64,000 bases of DNA from Halocynthiibacter namhaensis (GCF_000812685.1 NZ_JWIF01000072.1:1-64000); one strand, 5' to 3'; counted from the stretch's first letter, positions 35,333-44,810 are shown. Notes: generated by a model not told the origin, from the sequence alone. Translations and numbers: made by a program.

Positions 35333-36118
35333 TTAAAGAAGCTGCCATTTCTCGCCAAGTTCCTCAAAGAAACCCTGTTCCTGCTTCAAGCGAATCCAAG
35401 TGTTCACATAGTTGATCCAAACCTGATCAGCTTGGGGCAATAACATCGCAATCGGGGTTGGTGCGCGTGGTTCTTCCACGGGCACAATCATCATCTGAGA
35501 ATATTGCGCGACCAGTTTGTTCGCCTCAACATTTGATGTGATATGGGCATCCGCACGACCAGAAAGGACCTCTTGAAAATCACGCGCTGGGGCCTCAACA
35601 ATACGGTGCTGCGCATCCGGAAAGAACTCCTTCACTTGGGTTTCTTGAGTTGTGCCAAGTGTCGCCGCAACAGTCACATCCGCTTGGTTCAAATCACCCC
35701 AATCCTGGAAACGATCCCCGTTGGATGCCAAGACAAGCGGCACAGTCGCCAGTGAAAAATAGCTGTCAGAATATCCAGCAGCCTTCGCCCGCGCAGGCGA
35801 TACAGAAGCGGATCCGGTCATGTGGTATTGCCCAGAGGTCACACCACTTACCAAGGTCTTCCAATCCGTTGGCACGAATTCGATTTCAACACCCAGGTCC
35901 ATCGCAAGCTGGGTCATCACATCGATGTCATACCCGCGATAAGAATTGGTGGCCGGGTCACGCATACTCATCGGGTTCCAATCCCCCGTTGTCCCGACTT
36001 TCAACACACCTCCTGACAGGATCTCCTGCAGGGCAGATTGTGCCTGGGCTCCGGTGGACGAATGCATCGTACCGGCAAGCGCAACAAGCGCAACGGCACA
36101 GGTTTTCAAAAACTTCAT
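35333..36118 (-). CDS. Amino-acid ABC transporter substrate-binding protein
   Basis: The 261-residue protein has a signal peptide (KTCAVALVALAGTMHSS, cleavage near AQA-QS) and a family-3 solute-binding fold: GGVLKVGTTGDWNPMSM, GYDIDVMTQLAMDLGVEIEF and LVSGVTSGQYHMTGSASVSP. The N-terminal half resembles cyclohexadienyl dehydratase-like binding proteins, so the ligand could differ from standard amino acids. It diverges from the ATPase and permease genes at 36245-37745, sharing the 126-base promoter region, and ends at a strong terminator. No second permease is present, so the permease at 37008 may be a homodimer. Confidence 0.9.
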   Translation of the reverse strand: MKFLKTCAVALVALAGTMHSSTGAQAQSALQEILSGGVLKVGTTGDWNPMSMRDPATNSYRGYDIDVMTQLAMDLGVEIEFVPTDWKTLVSGVTSGQYHMTGSASVSPARAKAAGYSDSYFSLATVPLVLASNGDRFQDWGDLNQADVTVAATLGTTQETQVKEFFPDAQHRIVEAPARDFQEVLSGRADAHITSNVEANKLVAQYSQMMIVPVEEPRAPTPIAMLLPQADQVWINYVNTWIRLKQEQGFFEELGEKWQLL

Positions 36119-36244
36119 CTTCCTCTCCTTATTCGCAGCTGATTGTTCAGCCTTGCGTGTCTCGATTAATATTGCAAGAAAATAAATAAATTGCGCGAAG
36201 GTTAATTTTCTGCTTCGCTGTTGAGGCGCTAACGGGAGGATTGC

Positions 36245-36997
36245 ATGGAAACCACCACGACCGATACCCTTATTGGGATCACAAATTTGTCAAAATACTT
36301 CGGAACGTTTCAGGCCTTGAAGGATGTCTCCCTTTCTGTCGCCCCTGGTGAACGAGTTGTTGTGTGCGGTCCATCAGGGTCGGGAAAATCCACGCTTATT
36401 CGGTGTATTAACCGCTTGGAAAAGCACGAAAAAGGTCAGATTATCGTCGACGGAATCGAACTCACCGATACACGTGAAAGCCTTGATAAAGTGCGCGCCA
36501 ACGTCGGCATGGTTTTTCAACAGTTCAATCTTTTTCCCCATCTCACCGTGCTTGAAAACCTGACATTAGGTCCGAAGCGTGTCTTCAAAATCTCTGAAAA
36601 AGAGGCCCGCGAACGTGCGCTTGGGTATCTTGAACGGGTGCGCATCGCAGACCAGGCAGATAAATACCCACGCCAGCTGTCTGGCGGGCAACAGCAACGC
36701 GTCGCCATCGCACGATCCCTCTGCATGGAACCCCGGATATTGCTGTTTGACGAACCCACCTCCGCTCTTGATCCCGAGATGATCAACGAGGTTCTCGACG
36801 TGATGACCGAACTGGCAAACAGCGGCATCACCATGATCTGTGTCACCCATGAAATGGGGTTCGCCCGTCGGGTTGCGGATAAAATGGTCTTTATGGATCA
36901 AGGCGAAATCGTCGAAATATCCGACGCTAAATCCTTCTTCACCGCCCCAAAAAGCGACCGCTGCAAAGACTTTTTGCAAAAAATCCTAAGCCACTAA
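36245..36997 (+). CDS. Amino-acid ABC transporter ATP-binding protein
   Basis: This 250-residue ATPase is a close paralogue of the one at 27219: GPSGSGKSTLIRC, VFQQFNLFPHLTVLEN, LSGGQQQRVAIARSL, LLFDEPTSALDPEMI and CVTHEMGFA. The start follows GGGAGG, and the permease gene starts 11 bases after its stop. The genes that follow (Lrp regulator, aldehyde dehydrogenase, aminotransferase, hydrolases) are on the same strand and suggest uptake and breakdown of one nitrogen compound. Confidence 0.95.
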   Translation: METTTTDTLIGITNLSKYFGTFQALKDVSLSVAPGERVVVCGPSGSGKSTLIRCINRLEKHEKGQIIVDGIELTDTRESLDKVRANVGMVFQQFNLFPHLTVLENLTLGPKRVFKISEKEARERALGYLERVRIADQADKYPRQLSGGQQQRVAIARSLCMEPRILLFDEPTSALDPEMINEVLDVMTELANSGITMICVTHEMGFARRVADKMVFMDQGEIVEISDAKSFFTAPKSDRCKDFLQKILSH

Positions 36998-37007
36998 GGA
37001 GCACCCG

Positions 37008-37745
37008 ATGAAACGCTTTCTAACGCTTGCCCCCGTGGCATTTCTTCTGTCCGGTTGTTCCAATAACTGGGGCTGGTATGTCGTCGATCCCACGACCACA
37101 TCCGGCTATAATAACCTGTCTTTCATGATCTCAGGTGCCTGGAACACCATATTGATGAGCCTCACCGCCATTCTCATATCCGTCGCCGTGGGTCTGTTGG
37201 TGGCCCTTCCTGGCCTTTCGGAAAAGCGGTCAGTGCGAAACATTAACCGTGTTTACGTCGAAGTCGTGCGTGCGGTTCCGATCTTGGTTTTGATACTTTG
37301 GGTCTATTACGGCTTGCCCCAGGTTACCGGAATTACGCTGAATGTTTTCTGGGCCGGTGTCTTTGCCCTTGCCCTGTCTGACAGCGCGTTCCAAGCCGAG
37401 ATCTTCCGCGCAGGCATTCAATCCATCAACAAAGGCCAATACGAAGCGGCCCATTCCGTGTCGCTAAACTACACTGACACGATGCGTTTCGTGATCTTGC
37501 CGCAAGCCATCCGCCGCATCCTGCCTGCCCTCGGCAACCAATTGGTATATATGCTAAAAATGTCATCCCTTGTGTCTGTCATCGGCATGCAAGAACTGAC
37601 ACGCAAGGCAAATGAATTGGTGGTCAGCGAATATCGCCCGCTCGAAATTTACACCATCCTTGTGCTTGAATATCTGGTGTTGATTCTGATCGTTTCGTCA
37701 GGTGTCCGTTGGTTGGAACGCCGCATGCAAACAGAACGAGACTAA
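37008..37745 (+). CDS. Amino-acid ABC transporter permease with N-terminal lipobox-like sequence
   Basis: This 245-residue permease has the EAA loop QYEAAHSVSLNYTDTMRFVILPQAI and several hydrophobic segments (YVEVVRAVPILVLILWVYYGL). The N-terminus MKRFLTLAPVAFLLSGCSNN looks like a lipoprotein signal with an LSGC lipobox before the first transmembrane helix. This pattern recurs in some permeases of this family, but its purpose is unclear to me. Homodimer formation is likely, as no second permease gene is present. The start follows AGGAG. Confidence 0.9.
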   Translation: MKRFLTLAPVAFLLSGCSNNWGWYVVDPTTTSGYNNLSFMISGAWNTILMSLTAILISVAVGLLVALPGLSEKRSVRNINRVYVEVVRAVPILVLILWVYYGLPQVTGITLNVFWAGVFALALSDSAFQAEIFRAGIQSINKGQYEAAHSVSLNYTDTMRFVILPQAIRRILPALGNQLVYMLKMSSLVSVIGMQELTRKANELVVSEYRPLEIYTILVLEYLVLILIVSSGVRWLERRMQTERD

Positions 37746-37758
37746 TTATTGCGCCAAT

Positions 37759-37789
37759 CTGGGATCAACGCCCTACGCATTGATCCCAG
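37759..37789. promoter_or_regulatory. 10+10-bp inverted repeat before the Lrp-type gene
   Basis: CTGGGATCAA (37759-37768) and TTGATCCCAG (37780-37789) are perfect inverted repeats with an 11-base spacer, 25 bases before the Lrp start. The T run of a terminator is lacking, so it may be an operator for the regulator that follows, or a hairpin. Confidence 0.5.
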
Positions 37790-37813
37790 ACCATCCCAAG
37801 GATATAGATCGGT

Positions 37814-38299
37814 ATGCTTAAGCTCGATCGTATCGATTTCCAAATTCTTCGGGTGCTTTCAGACAACGGACGCATCACAAAAGCAGCGCTCGCACAAAAG
37901 GTTGGGCTGTCCCCTTCACCTTGTTGGGAACGTCTGCGCCGTCTGGAAAAGTCTGGGCTGATCTCGGGCTATCACGCACAGATCAACCTGCGCAAACTGC
38001 CCGGCGCAATCACTGTTTTCGTCACAATAGAGCTGGATTCACACGCAGCTGCCCGGTTTCAATCCTTTGAACGCACCATTGGAGCTCATCCCGAAATCAC
38101 CGGGTGTTGGGCCATTGGCGGGGGCTATGATTACTTAATTCAAGTCGTCACATCATCAATCGAAGCCTATCAAGAATTGATCGAAACCATCCTGGAAACC
38201 TCAGGCGATATCGCACGCTATTATTCCTATATCGTCACCAAAACCGTGCGCAGCCCCGGCCCTCCACTGCATCTTCTGGGCGACAAAACAGATGAATAA
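37814..38299 (+). CDS. Lrp/AsnC-family transcriptional regulator
   Basis: The 161-residue regulator has an N-terminal HTH (LDRIDFQILRVLSDNGRITKAALAQKVG, SPSPCWERLRRLEKSGLI) and a RAM ligand-binding domain at the C-terminus. In Ruegeria pomeroyi ectoine catabolism an asnC gene directly precedes ssd and atf genes like those that follow here. Eut-specific enzymes are, however, not present in this window. It probably controls the downstream catabolic genes in response to an amino acid. Confidence 0.92.
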   Translation: MLKLDRIDFQILRVLSDNGRITKAALAQKVGLSPSPCWERLRRLEKSGLISGYHAQINLRKLPGAITVFVTIELDSHAAARFQSFERTIGAHPEITGCWAIGGGYDYLIQVVTSSIEAYQELIETILETSGDIARYYSYIVTKTVRSPGPPLHLLGDKTDE

Positions 38300-38406
38300 T
38301 CCGACCTAGCGCCAAAATTAAGCTGATTATTCTGTAAACTCAGGCAACTTCAGCCTCATCATCTTTCGTTTCTCCTTAGTGTCCTCTCCAACACAGGAAC
38401 CGAAAT

Positions 38407-39879
38407 ATGTCGCACAAAAATCCCTCCGCGCAGAACACATCCATTCCCACAGGGCCGCTGATGAAAACCAATGCCTTCATCAATGGTGAATGGGTCCCGG
38501 GCACCAGCACATTCCCGGTGACAGACCCCGCGAACGGCCAGGTCATCGCAAATGTCAGCGCCATGACCGCTACGGCAGCTGCCGAGGCTGTAACCGTCGC
38601 GCGAAACGCTTTCCCCGCCTGGGCCGCCCTTTTGCCCCAAGACCGTGCAGCACTGTTAAAGAAATGGCACGCAAAGATCATCGAAAACCGCGAAAACTTG
38701 GCTTGGATCATGGTCGCGGAACAAGGCAAACCCATCTCTGAGGCGCGAGGCGAAATCGACTATGCCGCAAGCTTCGTCGACTTCTACGCAGAAGAAGCCC
38801 GCCGCCCCAATATCGAAGGCATCACCAGCCACCTGCCCACGGCCGAGGTCGAACTTTGGCGCGAACCCATTGGCGTCGTTGCCTTAATCACGCCCTGGAA
38901 CTTCCCTTCGGCGATGTTAACCCGCAAAGCGGCAGCCGCCCTTGCCGCAGGCTGTACCATCGTTGCGCACCCTTCAGCGGAAACCCCTTTATCCGCGCTG
39001 GCCCTCGCCCAACTCGCGGATGAAGCGGGCCTGCCCGCTGGCGTGTTCAACGTGTTGCCGGGAGACGCAAAAACCATTGTAACGCCCTGGTGCGACGACA
39101 CCCGCGTGCGCGCCCTATCCTTCACAGGATCAACCGAAGTTGGCCGCCTTCTATACCGTCAATGCGCAAACACAATGAAACACCTGGTCATGGAACTGGG
39201 CGGACACGCCCCATTTATCGTCTTTGAAGATGCCGATCTTGACCGCGCCGTCAGTGAAGCGATCAACGCTAAATTTGCGACCGGCGGCCAGGATTGTCTG
39301 GGCGCAAATCGGATGTTTATTGCACGCAGCATTTATGACGAATTCTGCACACGCTTCACGAATGCCGCAAGTCAACTAACCCTGGGTGCTGGCAAAGATG
39401 ACCCTGACATGGGTCCCTTGATGCATGACCGTCTTGTGCAAAAACAGGAAGAACAAGTCGCAGATGCCCTGTCAAAAGGTGCCAAGTTGGTCCTCGGCGG
39501 CGCACGTCTTGCCGAAGGGTCGCTGTTTTATCCCCCGACTGTTCTGATCGACGTGCCGCAGAACGCCAGCATCATGCAGGACGAAACCTTCGGCCCCGTC
39601 GCCGCCCTGACACCGTTTGACAGCGAAGACGAGGTCATCAAGCGCGCCAACGATACCGAATATGGGCTGGTTGCCTATGTACACACCCAAGATCCCCGAC
39701 GCATTTATCGCATGTCACGCGCGTTGGAATTTGGCATGGTTGCGATCAATCGCACCTCGGTCACAGGCCCGCCCATTCCGTTTGGCGGCGTCAAACAATC
39801 TGGCTTAGGCCGCGAAGGCGCACGTCAGGGTCTGGAAGAATTCACTGAAATCAAATACATCTGCCGAGACTGGAGCTAA
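38407..39879 (+). CDS. Aldehyde dehydrogenase, succinate-semialdehyde dehydrogenase-like
   Basis: This 490-residue enzyme resembles GabD-type dehydrogenases: PWNFPSAMLTRKAAAALAAGC, FTGSTEVGRLLYRQC, ELGGHAPFIVFEDADLD with the general-base glutamate, and a GGQDCLGANR segment holding the catalytic cysteine. It ends PFGGVKQSGLGREG. Succinate or aspartate semialdehyde is the likely substrate, produced by the adjacent aminotransferase. AGGA precedes the ATG at 38407. An internal ATG at 38461 aligns better with many homologues and is an alternative start. Confidence 0.88.
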   Translation: MSHKNPSAQNTSIPTGPLMKTNAFINGEWVPGTSTFPVTDPANGQVIANVSAMTATAAAEAVTVARNAFPAWAALLPQDRAALLKKWHAKIIENRENLAWIMVAEQGKPISEARGEIDYAASFVDFYAEEARRPNIEGITSHLPTAEVELWREPIGVVALITPWNFPSAMLTRKAAAALAAGCTIVAHPSAETPLSALALAQLADEAGLPAGVFNVLPGDAKTIVTPWCDDTRVRALSFTGSTEVGRLLYRQCANTMKHLVMELGGHAPFIVFEDADLDRAVSEAINAKFATGGQDCLGANRMFIARSIYDEFCTRFTNAASQLTLGAGKDDPDMGPLMHDRLVQKQEEQVADALSKGAKLVLGGARLAEGSLFYPPTVLIDVPQNASIMQDETFGPVAALTPFDSEDEVIKRANDTEYGLVAYVHTQDPRRIYRMSRALEFGMVAINRTSVTGPPIPFGGVKQSGLGREGARQGLEEFTEIKYICRDWS

Positions 39880-39888
39880 GGAAAACAC

Positions 39889-41259
39889 ATGCTGCACAAT
39901 GATCAACTCAGCCAATGGGATCGCGAAAACTTTTTCCATCCCTCGACCCACCTTGCCAAACACGCACGCGGCGACATGCCAACCCGCGTGATTTCCGGCG
40001 CAAAAGGTGTCTATATTGAAGACCGCGATGGGAAGAAATTGCTGGATGCTTTTGCCGGTCTATATTGCGTAAATGTCGGATATGGCCGCACGGAAATCGC
40101 CGATGCCATCTCTGCCCAGGCCCATGAATTGGCCTATTATCATTCCTATGTCGGCCATGGCACCGAAGCGTCCATCACGCTTGCGAAGATGGTCATGGAC
40201 CGCGCCCCGGCCAATATGTCCAAGGTTTACTTTGGCCTTGGCGGGTCCGACGCCAATGAAACCAACGTTAAATTGCTTTGGTACTATAACAACATCTTGG
40301 GTCGTCCGAAAAAGAAGAAGATCATTTCACGCTGGCGTGGCTATCACGGATCAGGCCTTGTAACCGGGTCTTTGACGGGTCTTGAACTGTTCCACAAAAA
40401 GTTCGATCTGCCGCTTGATCAGGTCATCCACACCGAAGCGCCATATTACTTCCGTCGCGATGATCTCGACATGTCCGAGGCAGATTTCACGGCTCATTGT
40501 GTTCAAAAGCTTGAAGAACTGATCGCCCGTGAAGGTGCCGAAAATATTGCTGGCTTCATCGGTGAACCCGTGTTGGGCACCGGCGGCATCGTGCCCCCAC
40601 CCGAAGGCTATTGGCCCGCAATTCAGGCCGTGCTGAAGAAACACGACATCCTTCTGATCTCCGACGAAGTGGTCACGGGCTTTGGTCGCACCGGGTCCAT
40701 GATGGGGTCCACCCACTACGGGATGGAACCCGATATTATCACCATCGCCAAGGGGCTGACCTCAGCTTATGCGCCTTTGTCCGGGTCCATAGTGTCGGAT
40801 AAGATTTGGAAAGTTCTGGAAGATGGAACCGATGAATTCGGCCCAATCGGTCACGGTTGGACCTATTCAGCACACCCGATTGGGGCTGCTGCAGGGGTTG
40901 CGAACCTGAAACTGATTGATGATCTAAATCTCATTGAAAACAACACTGTTATGGGTGACTACCTGCGCACAGGGTTCCAAGAACGCCTGGGTGATCACCC
41001 GAATGTCGGTGATATTCGCGGCGTCGGAATGCTGGCAGCAATCGAATTCGTTGAGCAAAAAGACGGGCGCAAATTCTTTGATCCCTCTGCCACAGTTGGC
41101 GCCGCGGTCTCTGCGGCATTGGCTTCGAAAGGCGTGATTGGCCGCGCTATGCCGCAAGGTGATATCCTTGGTTTCGCCCCACCTTTCTGCCTGACAAAGG
41201 ACGAAGCCGACATCGTGATCACAAATACAGAGTTGGCCGTCCGCGAGGTTTTGGGCTAA
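39889..41259 (+). CDS. Class III omega-aminotransferase
   Basis: This 456-residue PLP-dependent aminotransferase moves an amino group from an omega-amino acid or diamine to pyruvate or 2-oxoglutarate, giving a semialdehyde. Visible are GLYCVNVGYGR, YHSYVGHG, FGLGGSDANETNVKL, the ISRWRGYHGSGLVTGSLTG block, ISDEVVTGFGRTG with the PLP aspartate, and TIAKGLTSAYAPLSG with the Schiff-base lysine. It follows the aldehyde dehydrogenase by nine bases, so the pair can convert an amine to an acid. Similar genes in ectoine or taurine pathways act on diaminobutyrate or taurine. Confidence 0.9.
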   Translation: MLHNDQLSQWDRENFFHPSTHLAKHARGDMPTRVISGAKGVYIEDRDGKKLLDAFAGLYCVNVGYGRTEIADAISAQAHELAYYHSYVGHGTEASITLAKMVMDRAPANMSKVYFGLGGSDANETNVKLLWYYNNILGRPKKKKIISRWRGYHGSGLVTGSLTGLELFHKKFDLPLDQVIHTEAPYYFRRDDLDMSEADFTAHCVQKLEELIAREGAENIAGFIGEPVLGTGGIVPPPEGYWPAIQAVLKKHDILLISDEVVTGFGRTGSMMGSTHYGMEPDIITIAKGLTSAYAPLSGSIVSDKIWKVLEDGTDEFGPIGHGWTYSAHPIGAAAGVANLKLIDDLNLIENNTVMGDYLRTGFQERLGDHPNVGDIRGVGMLAAIEFVEQKDGRKFFDPSATVGAAVSAALASKGVIGRAMPQGDILGFAPPFCLTKDEADIVITNTELAVREVLG

Positions 41260-41277
41260 GACACGACAAACGAACAA

Positions 41278-41304
41278 TGCTGTGCGGGGATATCCCGCAC
41301 AGCA
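41278..41304. promoter_or_regulatory. 11+11-bp palindrome between aminotransferase and amidohydrolase genes
   Basis: TGCTGTGCGGG and CCCGCACAGCA form a perfect inverted repeat with a five-base loop, 18 bases after the aminotransferase stop and before the likely hydrolase start. It can form a strong hairpin but lacks a T run. It may be an mRNA processing/stability element or an operator. The ATG at 41277 lies just before it, which argues against that ATG as the true start. Confidence 0.6.
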
Positions 41305-41330
41305 TCAACCGGCAGCAAAAGGGCCTTGAT

Positions 41331-42470
41331 TTGACTATAAACTTGGATCAACTGATCAGCCTCCGTCACTGGCTTCATGCCCACCCCGAGCTGTCCCGCC
41401 AAGAAGTAGAAACCGCAAAATATTTGCGCAGTTTTCTCACTGAGACCGCCCAGCCGGACGACATTATTTCCCTAGATGGGTCGGGTTTCGCCGCCGTATA
41501 TAATGGCAAGGCACCGGGCAAGACTGTCCTATTGCGCTGTGAGCTTGATGCGTTGCCAATCCACGAAATCAACGACATTCCCTATGGATCCACACAAGAT
41601 GGTGTAGGTCATAAATGTGGCCATGACGGGCATATGGCAATCATGGCCGGTGTCGCGCAAACCTTAACGGATCGCCCCGCCTATGGTCGTGTGATCCTGC
41701 TGTTTCAACCAGATGAGGAAACCGGCACGGGTGCCCGCAATTGTTGCCTGCACGAAGCCTTCGCGTCGATTGCACCAGACTATGTGTTCGCCTTGCATAA
41801 TCTTCCCGGTTTCCCTGCGGGCCAAGTCATTTGCAAGCCAGACACATTCGCATCCCAAGTCAAATATGCGGCCATAAAAATGACGGGGAAGGAAGCGCAT
41901 AGCGCCCAACCTGAAACGGGCATCAGCCCTTCCTTTGCACTTGCAGAATTGACCCTCATGGCGCGCAAAATTCAAGCCAAACACGACCGCGAAGACGCAT
42001 ATGCTTTGGTCGTACCCGTTTATAATCAGATGGGCGTGCAGGCCTCTGGCGTATGTCCCGCACAGGGCGAAGTTCAATTCACTTTGCGCTCTGCCTTGGC
42101 CCAAACCGTTGAAACCATGTGGAAAGAGTTGACCGACCACACCCATACACTTGCCGACGAATACGGTCTTAGCGTCACATTAGAAACACGTGAAGAATTC
42201 GCAGCCACCACCAATCACCAGGTCGGATTTGACATCATCAAACGCGCTGCCTGTGAAACCAAGCGGGAATTTAACGCAATCAAGCAGCCCTTTCGCTGGG
42301 GTGAAGATTTTGGTGAGTTAACCAAACGATACACTGGTGCGATGTTCGGTCTGGGCGCTGGCCTAAACCGCCCTGATCTGCACAATCCAGATTATGACTT
42401 CCCCGATGAGATCCTCAACGATGGCATCGCGATGATGGTGGAAATTGCCACCATCGCAACCAAACCTTAA
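41331..42470 (+). CDS. M20-family amidohydrolase
   Basis: The enzyme (379 residues from a TTG at 41331) is an M20 peptidase/amidohydrolase of the hippurate/IAA-amino-acid hydrolase type. It shows LRHWLHAHPELS, CELDALPIHE, HKCGHDGHMA with the metal-binding CGHDGH, QPDEETGTGA with the catalytic EE and, near the end, GEDFGELTKR. I prefer the TTG because AAGGG precedes it and the open frame upstream reads through the palindrome at 41278. It converges with the ammonia-lyase pseudogene six bases beyond its stop. It may release an acyl group from an N-acyl amino acid imported by the ABC transporter; ectoine DoeB has an analogous role. Confidence 0.85.
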   Translation: MTINLDQLISLRHWLHAHPELSRQEVETAKYLRSFLTETAQPDDIISLDGSGFAAVYNGKAPGKTVLLRCELDALPIHEINDIPYGSTQDGVGHKCGHDGHMAIMAGVAQTLTDRPAYGRVILLFQPDEETGTGARNCCLHEAFASIAPDYVFALHNLPGFPAGQVICKPDTFASQVKYAAIKMTGKEAHSAQPETGISPSFALAELTLMARKIQAKHDREDAYALVVPVYNQMGVQASGVCPAQGEVQFTLRSALAQTVETMWKELTDHTHTLADEYGLSVTLETREEFAATTNHQVGFDIIKRAACETKREFNAIKQPFRWGEDFGELTKRYTGAMFGLGAGLNRPDLHNPDYDFPDEILNDGIAMMVEIATIATKP

Positions 42471-42475
42471 CGGTC

Positions 42476-43662
42476 TTAAAGATTGCCCGCCATGATCTGA
42501 GCAAAAATTTCCGGGTCGGTGACACCTTCTGACCCGATTAACAAAATCCGTGCTTCGGCGTTCAAGCCCACTGACCTGACAAGTCGTCCTCCATACGCGC
42601 AGCAACAAGCGCCGCAAGCCCCGCAATCGCGCTTTCCCCGGCTTCCACCACAGGATCGCTGTCCAAAGGCCGGGCCATCAAGCGCACCGCTGGTGCCACG
42701 ATATTTTCGGGAATGGTCAAGAAATCAGATGCTTCTTGCACCAAGATTTCCCACGCCATTCCAGAGGGTTCGCCACAAGACAAACCCGCCATCAATGTTT
42801 CATCAACAATGGCAAAATTCACCGCTTTCCCCACACGCGCACTTTCGAACAGACACGCCGCCAATTTGGGTTCCACGATCACAACGCGTGGGCCGTTCTC
42901 CCCCCAATATTGGCGAATACCTGCGACCACGCCCGCGGCCAAACCCCCGACTCCGCCTTGCAAGAACACATGTGTCGGCGCTTGCGTCAACGCCTCGCAG
43001 ATTTCTTGGGTCATCACACCATAGCCTGACATCACATCACGCGGCGGCTCAGAATATCCAGGCCAAGATGTATCAGATACCACGAACCAACCATTGTCTT
43101 CTGCTTCCTTTTTGGCAAGCAAAACGGAGGCATCGTAATCCCCAGTGATCCGAACAACATTCGCACCAAGATCACGCATCGCCTGTGCCCGCCCTTCGCT
43201 GACTTCCGCATGAATATAGATCCGGCAAGGCGCGCCAAACCGTTGGCAACCCCAAGCAAGGGATCGTCCATGGTTGCCATCCGTGGCCGACACCAAGGTG
43301 ATTTTGGCGCATTCATCTTTATACGCACCCAAGCGAATATCTTCCAATGACACATCTTGGCCAACTGCCTTGCTGACCTCACGTTGCAACACGCGTTGCG
43401 CCGCATAAGATCCACCAAGCGCCTTGAAACTGCCCAAGCCAAATCGCGGGCCTTCGTCTTTATACAGGATTTCGCCAACGCCAATTTTCGCAGCCAACGC
43501 AGGCAAAGACACAAGCGGTGTCGCGCAATATCCGTCCCATTGCATAATCTCAGCGCGTGCTTGAGCGAAATCTTGTTCCGATAAAACGCGATGTGCCGCA
43601 TCGCCAGCGACCATGTTTGCCGCAACATGCCCAAGTTTCGCGGGGGGGAATAAATCTGTCAT
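42476..43662 (-). pseudogene. dpaL: Diaminopropionate ammonia-lyase-like protein, C-terminal frameshift
   Basis: A PLP fold-type II enzyme like diaminopropionate ammonia-lyase (DpaL), which makes pyruvate and ammonia from 2,3-diaminopropionate. Visible are FGLGSFKALGGSYAA with the PLP lysine, ATDGNHGRSLAWG, SDTSWPGYSEPPRDVMSGYG and FLQGGVGGLAAGV. The main frame stops early at 42562. The family's terminal sequence (ARILLIGSEGVTDPEIF) continues in another frame to 42476, so one base is missing near 42569-42573. About 30 C-terminal residues are replaced, which may destroy or weaken activity. The start overlaps the following hydrolase stop (ATGA). Confidence 0.85.
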
Positions 43663-44810
43663 TCTTTATCCTGTCTCAGTGGTAAACGATCTCGAACCAA
43701 GGCTGCCCAAAAGTTCGAACCAATCGTCAGAAGGTCATCGTTAAAGTCGTAGTCAGCGGCGTGCAAAGGTTGCCCATTCGGCCCTTCTTCCCCGTTGCCA
43801 AGCAGCAGAAAGCACCCGGGCACCGCAGCGCTGAAATGGGCGAAATCTTCAGAAAAGCTCATGGGGGGACGATCAGAAATCGTATCCAGCCCCATGGATT
43901 TGGACACGCGGGCAACTGCATCTGTTGGATCTTGCGCATTGATGGTCTCGATGAATTGCGTGTCAAAGCTCATTGAAACATCAACACCATGGGCCGCAGC
44001 GATACCATTGCTGATCTGGCGCATGAAGCGTTCCAAATCGTTGCGATCCTCAGGCAAACGTGCGCGCACATCCCCCTTCAATATGGTTTGACCCGGCAAC
44101 ACATTGCGCTGCCCGTCTGTTAGGAACTCAGTGATCGAAACAACCACGCCCGCCCCAGGCGCCATTTTTCGCGCCACAATCGTTTGCAACGCCAAGACCA
44201 TTTCCGCACCCACAGTGATGGTATCCACGCCCACTTGCGGCATCGATGCATGACCGCCTTTGCCATTTATCGTGATCTCAAACAGGCTTTCGCTGGAACA
44301 AATCTGACCCACTCGTGTGGAAATTTGCCCCACAGGTGCACCGGGCAAATTATGGATCGCATAGACCTCGTCGATGGGAAATTGTGCCAGAACGCCTTCA
44401 TCAATCATCGCTTGCGACCCCAGCCCATGTTCTTCGTTTGGCTGAAACAGGAACACCACGGTGCCATCAAAATCACGCGACACAGACAGTTTCTCAGCCG
44501 CGCCCAAAAGCATGGTCGTATGCCCGTCATGACCGCAAGCGTGCATCACGCCCGGTGTCTTAGACACGTAATCATGGGTGCTGGTTTCATGGATCGGCAA
44601 AGCGTCCATATCTGCCCGAATGCCGATGGAACGATTGCCATTGCCCATACGCAAAACACCCACCACGCCAACACCTTCATGCACCTCCAGGCCAAGGTCC
44701 TTTAGATAAGCCGCCACTTTGGCTTTTGTGCGTACCTCCTGAAATCCCAGTTCGGGATCACGGTGGAATTCATGCCTCAAACTTACCAGTTTTTCGTCGA
44801 TTGACGCCAT
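43659..44810 (-). CDS. M20-family amidohydrolase (second)
   Basis: The 383-residue amidohydrolase has LVSLRHEFHRDPELGFQE, RADMDALPIHE, MHACGHDGHTTMLLG with the metal ligands, QPNEEHGLGSQAMI, GKGGHASMPQVGVDTI and MSFSEDFAHFS near the end. A longer open frame runs back through the cobalamin riboswitch. I chose the ATG at 44810, where the family's usual N-terminus begins and GGGGA lies upstream. It is translated with dpaL (ATGA overlap). An N-acylated diamino acid would link the two enzymes, with deacylation followed by ammonia release. This link is an inference. Confidence 0.88.
   Translation of the reverse strand: MASIDEKLVSLRHEFHRDPELGFQEVRTKAKVAAYLKDLGLEVHEGVGVVGVLRMGNGNRSIGIRADMDALPIHETSTHDYVSKTPGVMHACGHDGHTTMLLGAAEKLSVSRDFDGTVVFLFQPNEEHGLGSQAMIDEGVLAQFPIDEVYAIHNLPGAPVGQISTRVGQICSSESLFEITINGKGGHASMPQVGVDTITVGAEMVLALQTIVARKMAPGAGVVVSITEFLTDGQRNVLPGQTILKGDVRARLPEDRNDLERFMRQISNGIAAAHGVDVSMSFDTQFIETINAQDPTDAVARVSKSMGLDTISDRPPMSFSEDFAHFSAAVPGCFLLLGNGEEGPNGQPLHAADYDFNDDLLTIGSNFWAALVRDRLPLRQDKE

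Noticed and set aside
43032-43634. Second minus-strand frame of 200 codons in dpaL
   Set aside because: Alternative frame of the DpaL-like gene with no recognisable domain.
35333-44810. Complete ectoine degradation cluster
   Set aside because: asnC-ssd-atf-like order is suggestive, but no ectoine hydrolase (M24 type), EutA or EutC is found here.
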